Shown in pieces: positions 24,847 to 33,541 of a stretch of 57,293 bases of DNA. This stretch comes from CAZVBV01 sp964509975 (GTDB lineage Bacteria; Patescibacteriota; Gracilibacteria; UBA4473). Every line of letters starts with the position of its first letter. The first letter of the stretch is position 1. Position numbers and translations under genes: made by a program. Below the pieces are notes generated by a model that saw nothing but the letters and a program-made list of their open reading frames with translations, did no database searches and was not told the DNA's origin. The stretch lies in contig CAZDZO010000005.1 in NCBI GenBank assembly GCA_964509975.1, forward strand, positions 1 through 57,293, written 5' to 3'.

Positions 24847-27159
24847 TTATCGAAAAAGACTTCCTTTTTTGAGTTTATCAATTTCTACAGAAAGTTCTTG
24901 TTTCACTGTTTCAAGTTTGAAAACTCGCTTATCAAATATGACTGGATTTTTTTTCGTTTGGAGCTGCAAAGACTCAAGTGTTTTGAGGTCTCGATTATAG
25001 AAAAATTCTACAAAGTACCGTTCGTTAAATCGTGCATTGGAGACTTTAAAGTAAGACATTTCGGCATCTAAGAGAATGATATTTTCTCGTTCGACGACGA
25101 AGGAATGCAGTGACAATAACTCTTGTAGCAATTTTCGTTCCAAAATAGCTTGTGGGGTGGTTTGTGAAACGAATACGATTTCGTTCTCTTTTATCTCTTC
25201 TTGTTTTCGTTTTTCTTCGATTTGCAAGAGTACTCCACTTAAAAATCGTGCATGAAAATTATTTTCAACAGTGTCCCCAACTTTGAGTGTTTGGAAAAAT
25301 TGAGTCGGATAATGAAACGTTCCTGACAACAAAAATCCTTTCCATTCTCCGTCACGAAAAGAAGTAATCCCCTCGGCTCTATTTGTAGAAAAATAAACCG
25401 TTTCAGTCGGAACACCAATCTTTTCAAAAAGGGCATTAAGATATTTTGCATTTTGTAATTGTCCAGAATTCTTATTCACATCTTCAGAACTTTGTTGTTC
25501 TTTTACTTCGTCGATTCGTTCTCCGAGTTCCTTTTGTATTTCATGTTTTTCCTTAATAAGTGCAATTTCTTCCGGAGAAAGTCCCGTATTTCCAACCAAA
25601 ACCAAGAAAGAAATCAGATCTTTTTCTTCGACAGTAAGAATATTTTTTCCGTTGTGTTCTAAAAAATTTCCACGAGAAAGTTCTTCGTAGAGCTGAAGGA
25701 GAACACGAGAAGTTTCAATTTTATTTTGATCCTCTAGGAAAATTTTGAGGAAAGAAAGAGAGAAACGAATTCCCTCAATTTTTATTTCATTGAGGAGGTG
25801 TTCATCCTGTGTGAGTGCAATTTCCTTTTTTATAAGACTTGCAAAAAGAGTGAATGTTTCCTCGTTTTGTAACAAGATTTCTCGTTGCATAAATTCTCCC
25901 AACATGCGACGGATTTGTGTAATTTCCGGTGTCATTCCAGAGGTTATTTCATGAGTATCAATAATTTTTTGCATTTCCTCGATTTCTTTCTTTGCTCCAC
26001 GTATTAAGTCACGAGTAATATATTTTTCTAATTGGAAGAAATGATCTTGAATACTTTTTAACGGAGTTGTTTTTTCAAGTGATTTCCAGATTTTTAAGAA
26101 CTGTTTTGTGTCTTCGCTAAATCCATTTTGCATCCAGGCATTGTGCGCAATGAAAAAATGATTCCATTCCATATCAAGGTTTGGGTTTTTTTCGAGAACC
26201 ATTTTCCAGGCAACACTCTCCAAAATTGCATTGAATTTCGTAAGATGAAGTTTTCCAAGCGAGGTTTTTCCATTTCTAATAAGGGAATTTGCTTTTACAA
26301 ATGAATGCAGAGACAGGAAGAAAGATTCTTTTCCTTTTTGTTCACGAACCCCAGCAATCGATAATTTTTTTTGTGCGCTTTTTATCACATCGATAATTTT
26401 TTTCATGAAATGATCACGTTCTCCCATTTGATCCCAGAGCTGTGGCAAGAAAAACGCAAAATCATCCATTTCCTTTTGTTGTATTTTGAGTCGTTCAAGA
26501 GAAATAGAAAGCATTTCTTCCGGAAGAGTGAGAGTGCTTCCTTCAAGAGAGGGGGGGAATGGTGTATACCCAAGAATGTCTTTTGTTTCTTGATAGGAGA
26601 GTGTCGGTGTTTCAAAAAAGGAATCAGGAACACTTAACTTTGTATTTGCAGGAACTACAAAAGGGACTATTCCTCCTTCCCATAAAAGAGTGGCTTGATG
26701 TCCCCAGACAAACACATGTGTTGTTTTAAATCCATTATCTCGCACAACAAAAATGCTTGATTGTGGAGCGTGGATCAATAGTTTTCGAACTTTAAAATGT
26801 CCGGCTCTTAAGGGGTCTGTAAAGTTTGGAAGTGGTACATCTTTTTGAATATCGGGATGAAGAAAGAGAGAGCTATAGAACACACTCCCATTTACAATTT
26901 CTCGTCGATCTCTTTCAAAATCAATCACGGTTCCTGGGAACACAATGATAAATTCTCCATCTTGTGAAAGGTGTTCGGAACCCTTTTGCTCTGTATCGAT
27001 ACGAATTTCAGTATCAAATTGGATCGCTTTCTCAAGAGGGTCGGTGTTATTAGAAAATAAAAAGAATACGGCATTCTCAGACACAAGTGTCGCACTGAAG
27101 ACCAAGAAGGCCATTCCAACTGCGATGAGGTACTGTGTGAATTTTTTAAGTGTCACCAT
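24847..27159 (-). CDS. Large membrane-anchored protein of unknown function, 770 aa
   Basis: The N terminus is a single membrane anchor or uncleaved signal (FTQYLIAVGMAFLVFSATLV, residues 7-26). Next comes a beta-rich region (about 45-195; EFIIVFPGTVIDFERDRREI, VNGSVFYSS, SSIFVVRDNGFKTTHVFVWG) reminiscent of FecR-type extracytoplasmic domains, though I cannot assign it firmly. The bulk (about 215-600) is alpha-helical with long charged helices. A mixed C-terminal domain (about 600-770) is rich in aromatic residues. No catalytic motif was seen. It has its own strong promoter and probably a leaderless start. Its location beside the LysM peptidase suggests an envelope role. Confidence 0.7.
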   Translation of the reverse strand: MVTLKKFTQYLIAVGMAFLVFSATLVSENAVFFLFSNNTDPLEKAIQFDTEIRIDTEQKGSEHLSQDGEFIIVFPGTVIDFERDRREIVNGSVFYSSLFLHPDIQKDVPLPNFTDPLRAGHFKVRKLLIHAPQSSIFVVRDNGFKTTHVFVWGHQATLLWEGGIVPFVVPANTKLSVPDSFFETPTLSYQETKDILGYTPFPPSLEGSTLTLPEEMLSISLERLKIQQKEMDDFAFFLPQLWDQMGERDHFMKKIIDVIKSAQKKLSIAGVREQKGKESFFLSLHSFVKANSLIRNGKTSLGKLHLTKFNAILESVAWKMVLEKNPNLDMEWNHFFIAHNAWMQNGFSEDTKQFLKIWKSLEKTTPLKSIQDHFFQLEKYITRDLIRGAKKEIEEMQKIIDTHEITSGMTPEITQIRRMLGEFMQREILLQNEETFTLFASLIKKEIALTQDEHLLNEIKIEGIRFSLSFLKIFLEDQNKIETSRVLLQLYEELSRGNFLEHNGKNILTVEEKDLISFLVLVGNTGLSPEEIALIKEKHEIQKELGERIDEVKEQQSSEDVNKNSGQLQNAKYLNALFEKIGVPTETVYFSTNRAEGITSFRDGEWKGFLLSGTFHYPTQFFQTLKVGDTVENNFHARFLSGVLLQIEEKRKQEEIKENEIVFVSQTTPQAILERKLLQELLSLHSFVVERENIILLDAEMSYFKVSNARFNERYFVEFFYNRDLKTLESLQLQTKKNPVIFDKRVFKLETVKQELSVEIDKLKKGSLFR

Positions 27160-27165
27160 CTCCTA

Positions 27166-27194
27166 ATTATACCACTTATACCGCTTTATTGCAA
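27166..27194 (-). promoter_or_regulatory. Promoter of the 770-aa gene (leaderless)
   Basis: Minus strand: TTGCAA (27194-27189), 17-bp spacer, TGGTATAAT (TATAAT 27171-27166), then TAGGAG-ATG. The junction TATAATTAGGAGATG is identical to that of the gene at 52547. Confidence 0.8.
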
Positions 27195-27380
27195 GGGTTT
27201 TATCGGGCTTAGGACTTAGAATTCAGCGATTAGAGTTTAGAAAAGAGTGTGTTATTTAGGAAATGAAAATATTAAAGAAAAAATAGGGAAGTTTTGAAGT
27301 GAAGAAGTGGAGAAATATCTTGCCTTCACTGCTTTTTAGCTTCGTTTCTTTGCACTCCTTTGCCAATATTGAAAAAACAT

Positions 27381-27408
27381 TTTGATTTTTTAAAAAAAAT
27401 GGCACAAT
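27381..27408 (+). promoter_or_regulatory. Probable promoter of the RmlA-GT2 gene
   Basis: A -10-like CACAAT (27403-27408) lies 8 bp before the ATG, and TTTGAT (27381-27386) lies 16 bp further upstream. Weak, but the same spacing recurs at prs and pgi. Confidence 0.4.
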
Positions 27409-27416
27409 ACCCGCCG

Positions 27417-29216
27417 ATGAAGGGCGTAATTTTAGCAGGCGGTACGGGATCAAGACTTTTTCCCAGCACAAAAGTAACAAATAAACACTTGTTGCCAATC
27501 TTTAATAAACCGATGATTCAGTATCCAATTGATACATTGAAAAGATCTGGGATTCGTGAAATTCTTATTGTGACAGGAGCAGAGCATGCGGGAGACTTTA
27601 TGGCACTTCTTGGATCGGGAATCGACTTTGGGGTACAGTTCACGTATAAAGTTCAAGATGGATCCGGAGGAATTGCGCAAGCACTTAGTTTGGCAGAGAA
27701 TTTTGCGAATGGAGAACCGATTGCGGTTATTTTGTCAGATAATATTTTTGAGGAAGATTTTTCAAAAGATGTGGAATGCTTTGAAGAAGGGGCAAAGATT
27801 TTTGTGAAAAGAGTAGAAAATGCGTCTCGATTTGGAGTAGTGGAAACGAACGAAGAAGGACTTGTGAAACACATTGAAGAAAAGCCTTCTATTCCAAAAT
27901 CAAATCTTGCACAAACAGGATTTTATCTTTACGACGGGCAGGTTTTTGATCTCATTCGAAATCTTGAACCCTCAAAACGAGGAGAACTCGAAATCACTGA
28001 TGTGAATAATTTGTATATTAAAAAAGATGCACTGCATGCTTCTGAAATTTCAGGCATGTGGGTAGATGCAGGAACACATGAATCACTTCTTGAGGCGAGT
28101 ATTCTCGCTCAGGAAGCTTTTGATCCGGATCGTGTTGAAAAACGAAGACCGGGATTGGCTGGGCGAAAATTGTCGGACTATACCTCAAAAGTAACTGTCG
28201 GAGTACTGACACATAATTCAGAAAAATACCTCGAACCGTGTCTAACGTCACTTATCGGACAGGATTATGATAACATTGAGATTGTAGTTTTTGACAATGC
28301 ATCTTCAGATCATACGGTGGATATTTTAACGGAAAAATTCCCAGATATCACATTGATTGAATCAAGCGAAAATCTTGGATTTGCACGAAGTCATAATGAA
28401 ATTTTGCGAAGTTCTGAAGCAGATTTTTACGCGTGCGTGAATGTTGATATGATTTTCGAACCAAATTTTATTTCGGAACTTATAAAATCCGTAGACCAAA
28501 AACCGGTCTTTGGGTCTTCGGGAGGAAAAATTAAACGATGGGATTTTGATGCATTTGCAAAGAGTTTAAAGGGAGCCAGGGAGATGGGAAAAACCAACTT
28601 CATTGATTCTGCTGGAATTAGAATTCTCAAATCACACCGATTTGAAGACATTGGACAAGCAGAGGTTGATTACGGACAATTTGATGAACCAAAAGAGCTG
28701 TTTGGAGTGTCTGGAGCAGCTGTTCTGTATCGACGAAAAGCGCTTGAAGATGTTGCATTTGTAAACGAAGAGGGTGAAAAAGAATACTTCGATGAGTCTA
28801 TGTTTATGTATAAAGAAGACATTGATTTGGCTTATCGATTACAGTGGGCTGGATGGAAAGCACAATTTTCTCCACACGCGATTGCGTATCACGATCGAAC
28901 CGTGCATGCGATTGGGCGAAAAGCGTGGAACCTTATTCGAAATAGATCAAAAAAACCACGAGCGGTGAATAGATTATCTTACCTTAATCATCAGATTTTG
29001 CTCAAAAAAAACTTCTCAGAAGATTACTCTCGTGCCATTCGTGGAGCAACGTTTATGTATAATTTGAAGGTGTTTTTCTATCTTCTTATCTTCGAAACGG
29101 AATTGTTGTCAGAATGGTGGAAGGTATTTCGCATGCGTTCAGAAATTTCTGCACGAAAAAGAGCTATGCCACGACGAGTGAGCAAGGCTGAAATTGAAAA
29201 GTTTATGGAAAGTTAA
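27417..29216 (+). CDS. Fusion of glucose-1-phosphate thymidylyltransferase (RmlA) and GT2 glycosyltransferase
   Basis: This 599-residue protein joins two sugar enzymes. Residues 1-240 are an RmlA-type nucleotidyltransferase: MKGVILAGGTGSRLFPST, NKHLLPIFNKPMIQYP, VQDGSGGIAQAL, ILSDNIFEEDFS, and SGMWVDAGTHESLLEA at the end. RmlA makes dTDP-glucose, the first step to dTDP-rhamnose. Residues about 260-545 are a GT2 (WbbL/rhamnosyltransferase-like) domain: VTVGVLTHNSEKYLEPCL, VVFDNASSDHT, NLGFARSHNEI, a DxD-like NVDMIFEP and ESMFMYKEDIDLAYR. The fusion suggests synthesis and use of a dTDP-sugar in one polypeptide (inference). ATG 27417 is the family start; an earlier in-frame ATG (27360) adds 19 atypical residues. 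Confidence 0.92.
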   Translation: MKGVILAGGTGSRLFPSTKVTNKHLLPIFNKPMIQYPIDTLKRSGIREILIVTGAEHAGDFMALLGSGIDFGVQFTYKVQDGSGGIAQALSLAENFANGEPIAVILSDNIFEEDFSKDVECFEEGAKIFVKRVENASRFGVVETNEEGLVKHIEEKPSIPKSNLAQTGFYLYDGQVFDLIRNLEPSKRGELEITDVNNLYIKKDALHASEISGMWVDAGTHESLLEASILAQEAFDPDRVEKRRPGLAGRKLSDYTSKVTVGVLTHNSEKYLEPCLTSLIGQDYDNIEIVVFDNASSDHTVDILTEKFPDITLIESSENLGFARSHNEILRSSEADFYACVNVDMIFEPNFISELIKSVDQKPVFGSSGGKIKRWDFDAFAKSLKGAREMGKTNFIDSAGIRILKSHRFEDIGQAEVDYGQFDEPKELFGVSGAAVLYRRKALEDVAFVNEEGEKEYFDESMFMYKEDIDLAYRLQWAGWKAQFSPHAIAYHDRTVHAIGRKAWNLIRNRSKKPRAVNRLSYLNHQILLKKNFSEDYSRAIRGATFMYNLKVFFYLLIFETELLSEWWKVFRMRSEISARKRAMPRRVSKAEIEKFMES

Positions 29217-29239
29217 GGAGTGCTTTTTAAAAGCATCTC

Positions 29240-29320
29240 CTCATTCCCGCGAAGGCGGGAACCCAGTATTTAAGGAATTCCTTATTGACTGGATCCTCCA
29301 ATTAAATTGGAGGATGAGGG
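29240..29320. repeat. MITE-like spacer repeat
   Basis: Starts CTCATTCCCGCGAAGGCGGG and ends CTCCAATTAAATTGGAGGATGAGG. It fills the spacer between two convergent genes, and its hairpins may terminate both. Confidence 0.7.
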
Positions 29321-29328
29321 TGAGGTTT

Positions 29329-30033
29329 TTAAGAAAATAGAACCCTTAGTTCTGTCGCTATCTTAAATTCGCCCCTTTCCCACTCTTCCCATTTTCGCAC
29401 AGGGATAATTTCTTTTGTAGTATTGGTGAGAAATATTTCATCAGCTTTCAAAAGTTCCTCACGTGAAATTTCTCGTTCTTCGAATGAGATATCATTTTCT
29501 CGAATCAATTGAATAATCTTCTCTCGGGTTACACCGAGGAGAATATTATTCTTCGGAGTGACCACTTTTCCATTCATAACGGCAAACACATTGGAAATAT
29601 TTCCTTCTCGCAAGAAGCCTTCTTCACTAAAAAATAGTGTTTCAAAGTATTCCCCTTGTGCGTTCAATATTTCTTCATATATTTGGGTTTCGTATTTTGC
29701 GCGTGGGAAGGGACGTTCGAATATTCGTTCACAAACTTCAACTCCTTCGGTATAAATTGTCTGATCAACTGATGGAAGTGGGAGAATCTGTACGGAGAAT
29801 TTCTCCGCGGTGAGATGGACTCGCACTTTGGATTCGGTTGGTAAATATCCAATCTCTCTCAAAATATCAGCCTGAGAATGACGGGGTTCAATTCCGAGTA
29901 ATTCCGCAGAACGAAATAGTCTCTCCAGATGTTCATCCAACGCAAAAACTTTGCCCCCGTAGGTACGCATAGTTTCAAAGACGGCACTTGGAAGTAAGGT
30001 ATTCACGAGAGTATTATTCCGCTTTTTTTCCAT
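29329..30033 (-). CDS. Class IV PLP-dependent aminotransferase / aminodeoxychorismate lyase-like
   Basis: The 234-residue protein belongs to fold-type IV PLP enzymes (branched-chain aminotransferase, D-amino-acid transaminase, PabC). It has AVFETMRTYGGKVFALDEHLERL at the N terminus, RAKYETQIYEEI around the expected Schiff-base lysine, EGFLREGNISNVFAV (cofactor binding), ILLGVTREKI and FLTNTTKEIIPV. It is shorter than IlvE (about 300) and close to PabC-like proteins. The exact substrate cannot be assigned. The ATG at 30033 overlaps the end of the bL25 gene by 20 bp; a GTG at 30006 is the alternative. The overlap implies an operon with bL25. Confidence 0.8.
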   Translation of the reverse strand: MEKKRNNTLVNTLLPSAVFETMRTYGGKVFALDEHLERLFRSAELLGIEPRHSQADILREIGYLPTESKVRVHLTAEKFSVQILPLPSVDQTIYTEGVEVCERIFERPFPRAKYETQIYEEILNAQGEYFETLFFSEEGFLREGNISNVFAVMNGKVVTPKNNILLGVTREKIIQLIRENDISFEEREISREELLKADEIFLTNTTKEIIPVRKWEEWERGEFKIATELRVLFS

Positions 30034-30760
30034 CTTCGCCACCCTCTTCTTTCTTTTCTCCTTCTTCACCATCTTCGCCTTCAGAAGTTTCTCCTTCAGC
30101 CCCCTCTTCTCCCTCAGCAACCTCCTCGCCTTCTTCACCACCTTCAGCAATAGCGGCATCAGCAGCAGCGTTTTCAGCTTCTTCTTGTTCAGCGGTCTTT
30201 GGAGCGATCACAGAGCAGAGCAATGTCATTTCGTCTTGTGGTAATTCGAATTGTTCACGGTCGATAACTAAATCAGCCAAGGTAAGACGTCCTCCCACTT
30301 CTGTAATAAGCGCTAAGTCTATATCCAAAGAGTGAGGAATGTCAGATGGCAAACATCGTACCTCTACAGTTTCTGTGTCTTTCATGAAGAGTCCTCCAAG
30401 ATCTTTTACTGCTGGAGATTCTCCGATGAAATTCAAAGGAACATTCACAGTAGTTTTTTCTTTTAAGTTCACTGCGAAAAAATCTACGTGATAAATATTG
30501 TTTGTTACAGGATGCAACAATAATTCTTGCACCAATACTTTTACCTTTTTCCCGTCTACATCCAAATCAATCAAAGCAGAAGTTCCGGCTTTTCGGTATG
30601 TTCGCAAAATATCGGATGCATCAATAGAAATGGTAATAGGATCCGTCCCGTGTCCGTAAACAACGGCTGGAACACGTCCTTCTCCTCGCACTACACGAGC
30701 AGAGTTCTTTTGAGAACAGTCTCTTTTTTGAGCCGATAGTGGGTATGTTTCTTGGTTCAT
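30014..30760 (-). CDS. rplY: Ribosomal protein bL25, long (CTC) form
   Basis: bL25 binds 5S rRNA in the large subunit. The 248-residue protein has the N-terminal 5S-binding domain (VRGEGRVPAVVYGHG, TYRKAGTSALIDL, LLHPVTNNIYHVDFFAVN) and the C-terminal TL5/CTC beta domain (about 95-185). A tail of about 60 residues is almost wholly Glu, Gly, Ala, Asp and Lys, which is highly acidic. Low-complexity acidic tails are common in this family. The likely start is MNQETYPL at 30760; another ATG five codons upstream (30775) is possible. Some CPR lineages lack certain ribosomal proteins, but this one is present. Confidence 0.93.
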   Translation of the reverse strand: MNQETYPLSAQKRDCSQKNSARVVRGEGRVPAVVYGHGTDPITISIDASDILRTYRKAGTSALIDLDVDGKKVKVLVQELLLHPVTNNIYHVDFFAVNLKEKTTVNVPLNFIGESPAVKDLGGLFMKDTETVEVRCLPSDIPHSLDIDLALITEVGGRLTLADLVIDREQFELPQDEMTLLCSVIAPKTAEQEEAENAAADAAIAEGGEEGEEVAEGEEGAEGETSEGEDGEEGEKKEEGGEDGKKAE

Positions 30761-30837
30761 AATGCGTCCATTCAAAGCTGGGCGATTGTATTTCCAAAGC
30801 CAAAATTGTCAAATGAAAGTTACAGAGAGAACTCCAC

Positions 30838-31269
30838 TTATTTTATTGATCGTTGAATCGCTTGCTCGAGTTCTTTCGGTTCATCGGTTCCAATACGGTA
30901 GATTTTTCCGTTTTTTAGTTTTATTTCAATGGCATTAAACCCAGAAACATTAAAGATCCACATATATGGCCAAAACCAAACACGTATTCCCCAGCCGAAA
31001 TACCACTTATTTCTTACGATTCGAGAAGAGGCAATGTCCCGAAGATCAAAGCATTTTTTATAAATTCCATATCCAAATTGAATTCGCAAATCTTTGGCAT
31101 CAATCGTTACAGTGAGTGATGCGAAGGAAGTAAGGAGAAAGATAACAAACAGCATGATAAAGACGCTTTCGTAGATTTCGGTGTAGACCAAAAGACCTAC
31201 AAAAAAAAGGACAACGAAAAGCAATGTCCATAAAATAAGGTGTCCGGGTTGAGTGTGTTGGTAATTCAT
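30838..31269 (-). CDS. Hypothetical membrane protein, PH-like C terminus
   Basis: The 143-residue protein has two N-terminal hydrophobic segments (about 11-28 and 34-53). A beta-rich cytoplasmic domain follows: LTVTIDAKDLRIQFGYG, FDLRDIASSRIVRNKWYFGWGIRVW, AIEIKLKNGKIYRIGTDEPKELEQAI. The pattern of two helices then strands ending in a helix resembles small bacterial PH-domain membrane proteins; this assignment is tentative. It lies between the RseP-like gene and bL25 on the same strand, 25 bp after the former's start side, and may belong to that transcription unit. Confidence 0.65.
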   Translation of the reverse strand: MNYQHTQPGHLILWTLLFVVLFFVGLLVYTEIYESVFIMLFVIFLLTSFASLTVTIDAKDLRIQFGYGIYKKCFDLRDIASSRIVRNKWYFGWGIRVWFWPYMWIFNVSGFNAIEIKLKNGKIYRIGTDEPKELEQAIQRSIK

Positions 31270-31294
31270 TTTTCCGGATTATACATTGAGCATC

Positions 31295-32176
31295 CTAGAA
31301 AAACACTCTGATAATATCATTCCATGTAATCACTACAAGAAGTCCCATCAAAAGAATAAATCCTGCCATGTGAATAGCATTTTCCCATGACTCTGGAGGT
31401 TTTCGGAAGGTTATCAATTCCACAATCTGAAAGAGGAATCGTCCACCGTCCAGCGCAGGGATGGGGAGAAGATTCATCACTCCGAGTGAAATTGAAAGAA
31501 GTGCGAAAAGTTTGAGAAGTGCCATGAATCCAAGTGGGGCAATTTTATGCGTGATTTCAGCGATACCAACTGGGCCGGCTAAACCTTCTGGGATGCGTCG
31601 TTCCTTGATAATTTCTACCGGAATTTCCCCCACTTTTTGTACCACCGCAATTGAAATACGGTAGGTTTCCGTCGTCGCAAAGAGGAGTGATTGCGGGAAA
31701 GGTTTCTGAATCGGAACAATTTCAATGAGGTCCCGTTTTCCATCTTCATCGACTTCTTCGCTGAGAACAAGGAGTCCGGCGGCTTCAGCGCGTTCAACGT
31801 CTCGATCCGTTATTAAAATAGGGTTCGTTCCTGCGGTAAAAAGCACGGTGAGAGCGAGAATTGCCACCACAAAATTCATAAATACTCCTGCCAAGGTAAT
31901 CATCATTCTTCGCCAAAGCTTCGCTTGTCCGAAACTGCGCGGATGATTTGACGTAGTTTCCTCTCCAAGCATTTTTACAAATCCTCCAAATGGAATGGCA
32001 CGGAGACTGTATTGCGTTTCGCCTTTTTGTTTTTTCCACAATAACTTTCCCATTCCTAAAGAAAACTCTTCGACTTTCACACCTGATTTCTTTGCCGCTG
32101 AGAAGTGTCCGTATTCGTGTACCAAAATAAGGGCAGAGAAGATAACGAGGAAAGCGATAATCGAGAGAATAATCAT
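31295..32176 (-). CDS. rseP: Site-2 protease (RseP/RasP family) without a PDZ domain
   Basis: Membrane-embedded zinc protease that cleaves transmembrane helices of regulators. The 293-residue protein has HEYGH at residues 20-24 in the first helix (ALILVHEYGHFSAAK), the FGGFVKMLGEE loop, a second helix GVFMNFVVAILAL, and the distal motif NLLPIPALDGGRF with the zinc-binding Asp. Canonical RseP carries one or two PDZ domains between these parts (350-450 residues in total). Here a segment of only about 80 residues (ERAEAAGLLVLSEEVDEDGK onward) replaces them, with no recognisable PDZ. Otherwise the enzyme looks active. Confidence 0.9.
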   Translation of the reverse strand: MIILSIIAFLVIFSALILVHEYGHFSAAKKSGVKVEEFSLGMGKLLWKKQKGETQYSLRAIPFGGFVKMLGEETTSNHPRSFGQAKLWRRMMITLAGVFMNFVVAILALTVLFTAGTNPILITDRDVERAEAAGLLVLSEEVDEDGKRDLIEIVPIQKPFPQSLLFATTETYRISIAVVQKVGEIPVEIIKERRIPEGLAGPVGIAEITHKIAPLGFMALLKLFALLSISLGVMNLLPIPALDGGRFLFQIVELITFRKPPESWENAIHMAGFILLMGLLVVITWNDIIRVFF

Positions 32177-32291
32177 GTTTTTTAGTGAACAGTTAACAGT
32201 TTATAGTTCATAGTAAAATTCGGAAGAAGTGTATGAGTTCTTGGAGAAAAGACAAACAGAAGATTCCTCCCCTTGTAGAGGGAGAATAAAT

Positions 32292-32561
32292 TTACGGCAT
32301 ATCAACTCCACCGTGATTCCACGGATTACAACGGAGCAGTCGCCACGCGATTCGTGGAATACCACAAATGAATCCATATTTTTCCAACACCAAAATTCCG
32401 TACGCTGAGCACGATGGGTAAAACTTGCATCCGCGAAATTCATTAATACCTCCTGGGCCTTTTTGCATTGGGGAGAGTGCTTTTTGATAGAGCTTAATAA
32501 GAAGGATGCCTCCCTTTGCAAGGAGTGTGTCAGGGAAGAGGAGAATTTTTATAATTTTCAT
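32292..32561 (-). CDS. yidD: YidD family membrane-protein insertion factor
   Basis: YidD assists YidC in inserting membrane proteins. The 89-residue protein has the family core LIKLYQKALSPMQKG...CKFYPSCSAYGILVLEKYG...IAWRLLRCNPWNHGGVDMP, with all three conserved Cys. An amphipathic N-terminal helix precedes it. An in-frame ATG at 32573 lies in the neighbouring repeat, so ATG 32561 is preferred. yidC, rpmH and rnpA, its usual neighbours, are not here. Confidence 0.93.
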   Translation of the reverse strand: MKIIKILLFPDTLLAKGGILLIKLYQKALSPMQKGPGGINEFRGCKFYPSCSAYGILVLEKYGFICGIPRIAWRLLRCNPWNHGGVDMP

Positions 32562-32569
32562 TTTTTTTA

Positions 32570-32674
32570 TCATTCCGGACTTGTTCCGGAATCAGCTCTT
32601 TCGTTTCTGCACTCGCTTCGCTCAAGCACGTAATAACTTCGGGACGTTTGGTCCTGAAATAAATTCAGGATGAC
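32570..32674. repeat. MITE-like spacer repeat
   Basis: Starts TCATTCCGGACTTGTTCCGGAATC and ends TCCTGAAATAAATTCAGGATGAC. The right arm is nearly the same as the lone hairpin at 1249-1267. Confidence 0.75.
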
Positions 32675-32683
32675 AAGCGGAAG

Positions 32684-33250
32684 TTAAGCATTCGAAGAAA
32701 GGAAGAGTTTTACCAGATCTTCAGCAGAACTTTCTGGGGACGCCTCCTTGAGAACCTTTTGAATTGTGTGCTTGTCATATCCTAAGTTTTCCAAAGCGTC
32801 TCCCGCTTCAATAAAGGCTTGTGAAGGAGGAAGGACATCTTCTGCTTTAGAGAGATCGAGTTTTCCTCGGAGTTCTATGATGAGTCGTTCAGCAGTCTTT
32901 TTTCCCAAACCTGGAATTCGCGTGAGGAACGCGACATCACCGGTTTCGCACGCGTGCATAAATTGTCCTGTTGGAATCGACACCATGCCGATCGCTGTCT
33001 TGGGACCGATACCAGAGACACTGATAAGTTTTTCAAAAAGATCACGCTCTGTTCGATCTCCAAATCCATAAAGAGAGATTTCGGTTTCTCGAACAATCGT
33101 TAATACCTCGATGGTTGCTTCTTTATTCTTCTGGCATTTTGCTAACAAGCTTCCTGCCGGCATCACACGATAACCCACGCCTCCGGAGGTGAGGAGGAGA
33201 ATTTCTTTTTCATTAATTTCTGTAACCGTGCCGTGAAGAAGTCCGATCAT
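32684..33250 (-). CDS. ruvA: Holliday junction DNA helicase subunit RuvA
   Basis: RuvA binds four-way junctions and loads the RuvB motor. The 188-residue protein has the N-terminal OB domain (MIGLLHGTVTEINEKEILLLTSGGVGYRV), the two helix-hairpin-helix motifs (LISVSGIGPKTAIGMV and LTRIPGLGKKTAERLIIEL) and the C-terminal RuvB-binding domain (ALENLGYDKHTIQKVL). The length is near the usual 200. ruvB and ruvC are not in the window. Repeat R2 lies just upstream. Confidence 0.96.
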   Translation of the reverse strand: MIGLLHGTVTEINEKEILLLTSGGVGYRVMPAGSLLAKCQKNKEATIEVLTIVRETEISLYGFGDRTERDLFEKLISVSGIGPKTAIGMVSIPTGQFMHACETGDVAFLTRIPGLGKKTAERLIIELRGKLDLSKAEDVLPPSQAFIEAGDALENLGYDKHTIQKVLKEASPESSAEDLVKLFLSSNA

Positions 33251-33271
33251 CGAGATCAGTTTATTTGAAAT

Positions 33272-33301
33272 GGATCCGGATCACAAGGGGGATCCGGATC
33301 C
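33272..33301. repeat. 30-bp palindromic repeat R2
   Basis: GGATCCGGATCA (one mismatch, 33272-33283), 6-bp spacer ACAAGG, and GGATCCGGATCC (33290-33301). Intergenic, between ruvA and tRNA-Ala. Confidence 0.9.
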
Positions 33302-33314
33302 TGATAAAGCTAAT

Positions 33315-33344
33315 TGGTGGAGCATATACTTCGTGTATCCTCCA
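33315..33344 (-). repeat. Hairpin ending in a copy of the tRNA-Ala 3' terminus
   Basis: Thirteen bases (33315-33327) repeat the 3' end of tRNA-Ala (33403-33415), reading ATATGCTCCACCA on the minus strand. They pair with a nearby GTGGAG...ATAC to form a hairpin with a CCA 3' end, 88 bp downstream of the true tRNA end. Confidence 0.75.
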
Positions 33345-33365
33345 CGTTTTACTGCGTAAAACACA

Positions 33366-33383
33366 AAGAAAACGTTGTTTTCT
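33366..33383 (-). terminator. Probable terminator of tRNA-Ala
   Basis: On the minus strand AAGAAAAC-AAC-GTTTTCTT forms a hairpin followed by TGTGTTTT, 20 bp after the tRNA CCA. Confidence 0.5.
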
Positions 33384-33402
33384 TCGTCAATTACTGCGTA
33401 AA

Positions 33403-33479
<77 letters not shown>

Positions 33480-33541
33480 ATAACGTAGGGAGAGTGTAAA
33501 AATATTTATAAATTTTGCAATATTTAGGATACGTATTAAGC

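Noticed and set aside
29988..30335. Long plus-strand frame rich in Ser and Pro opposite bL25
   Set aside because: It is the antisense shadow of the Glu/Gly/Ala tail of bL25; composition is dictated by GAA/GGA codons on the other strand.
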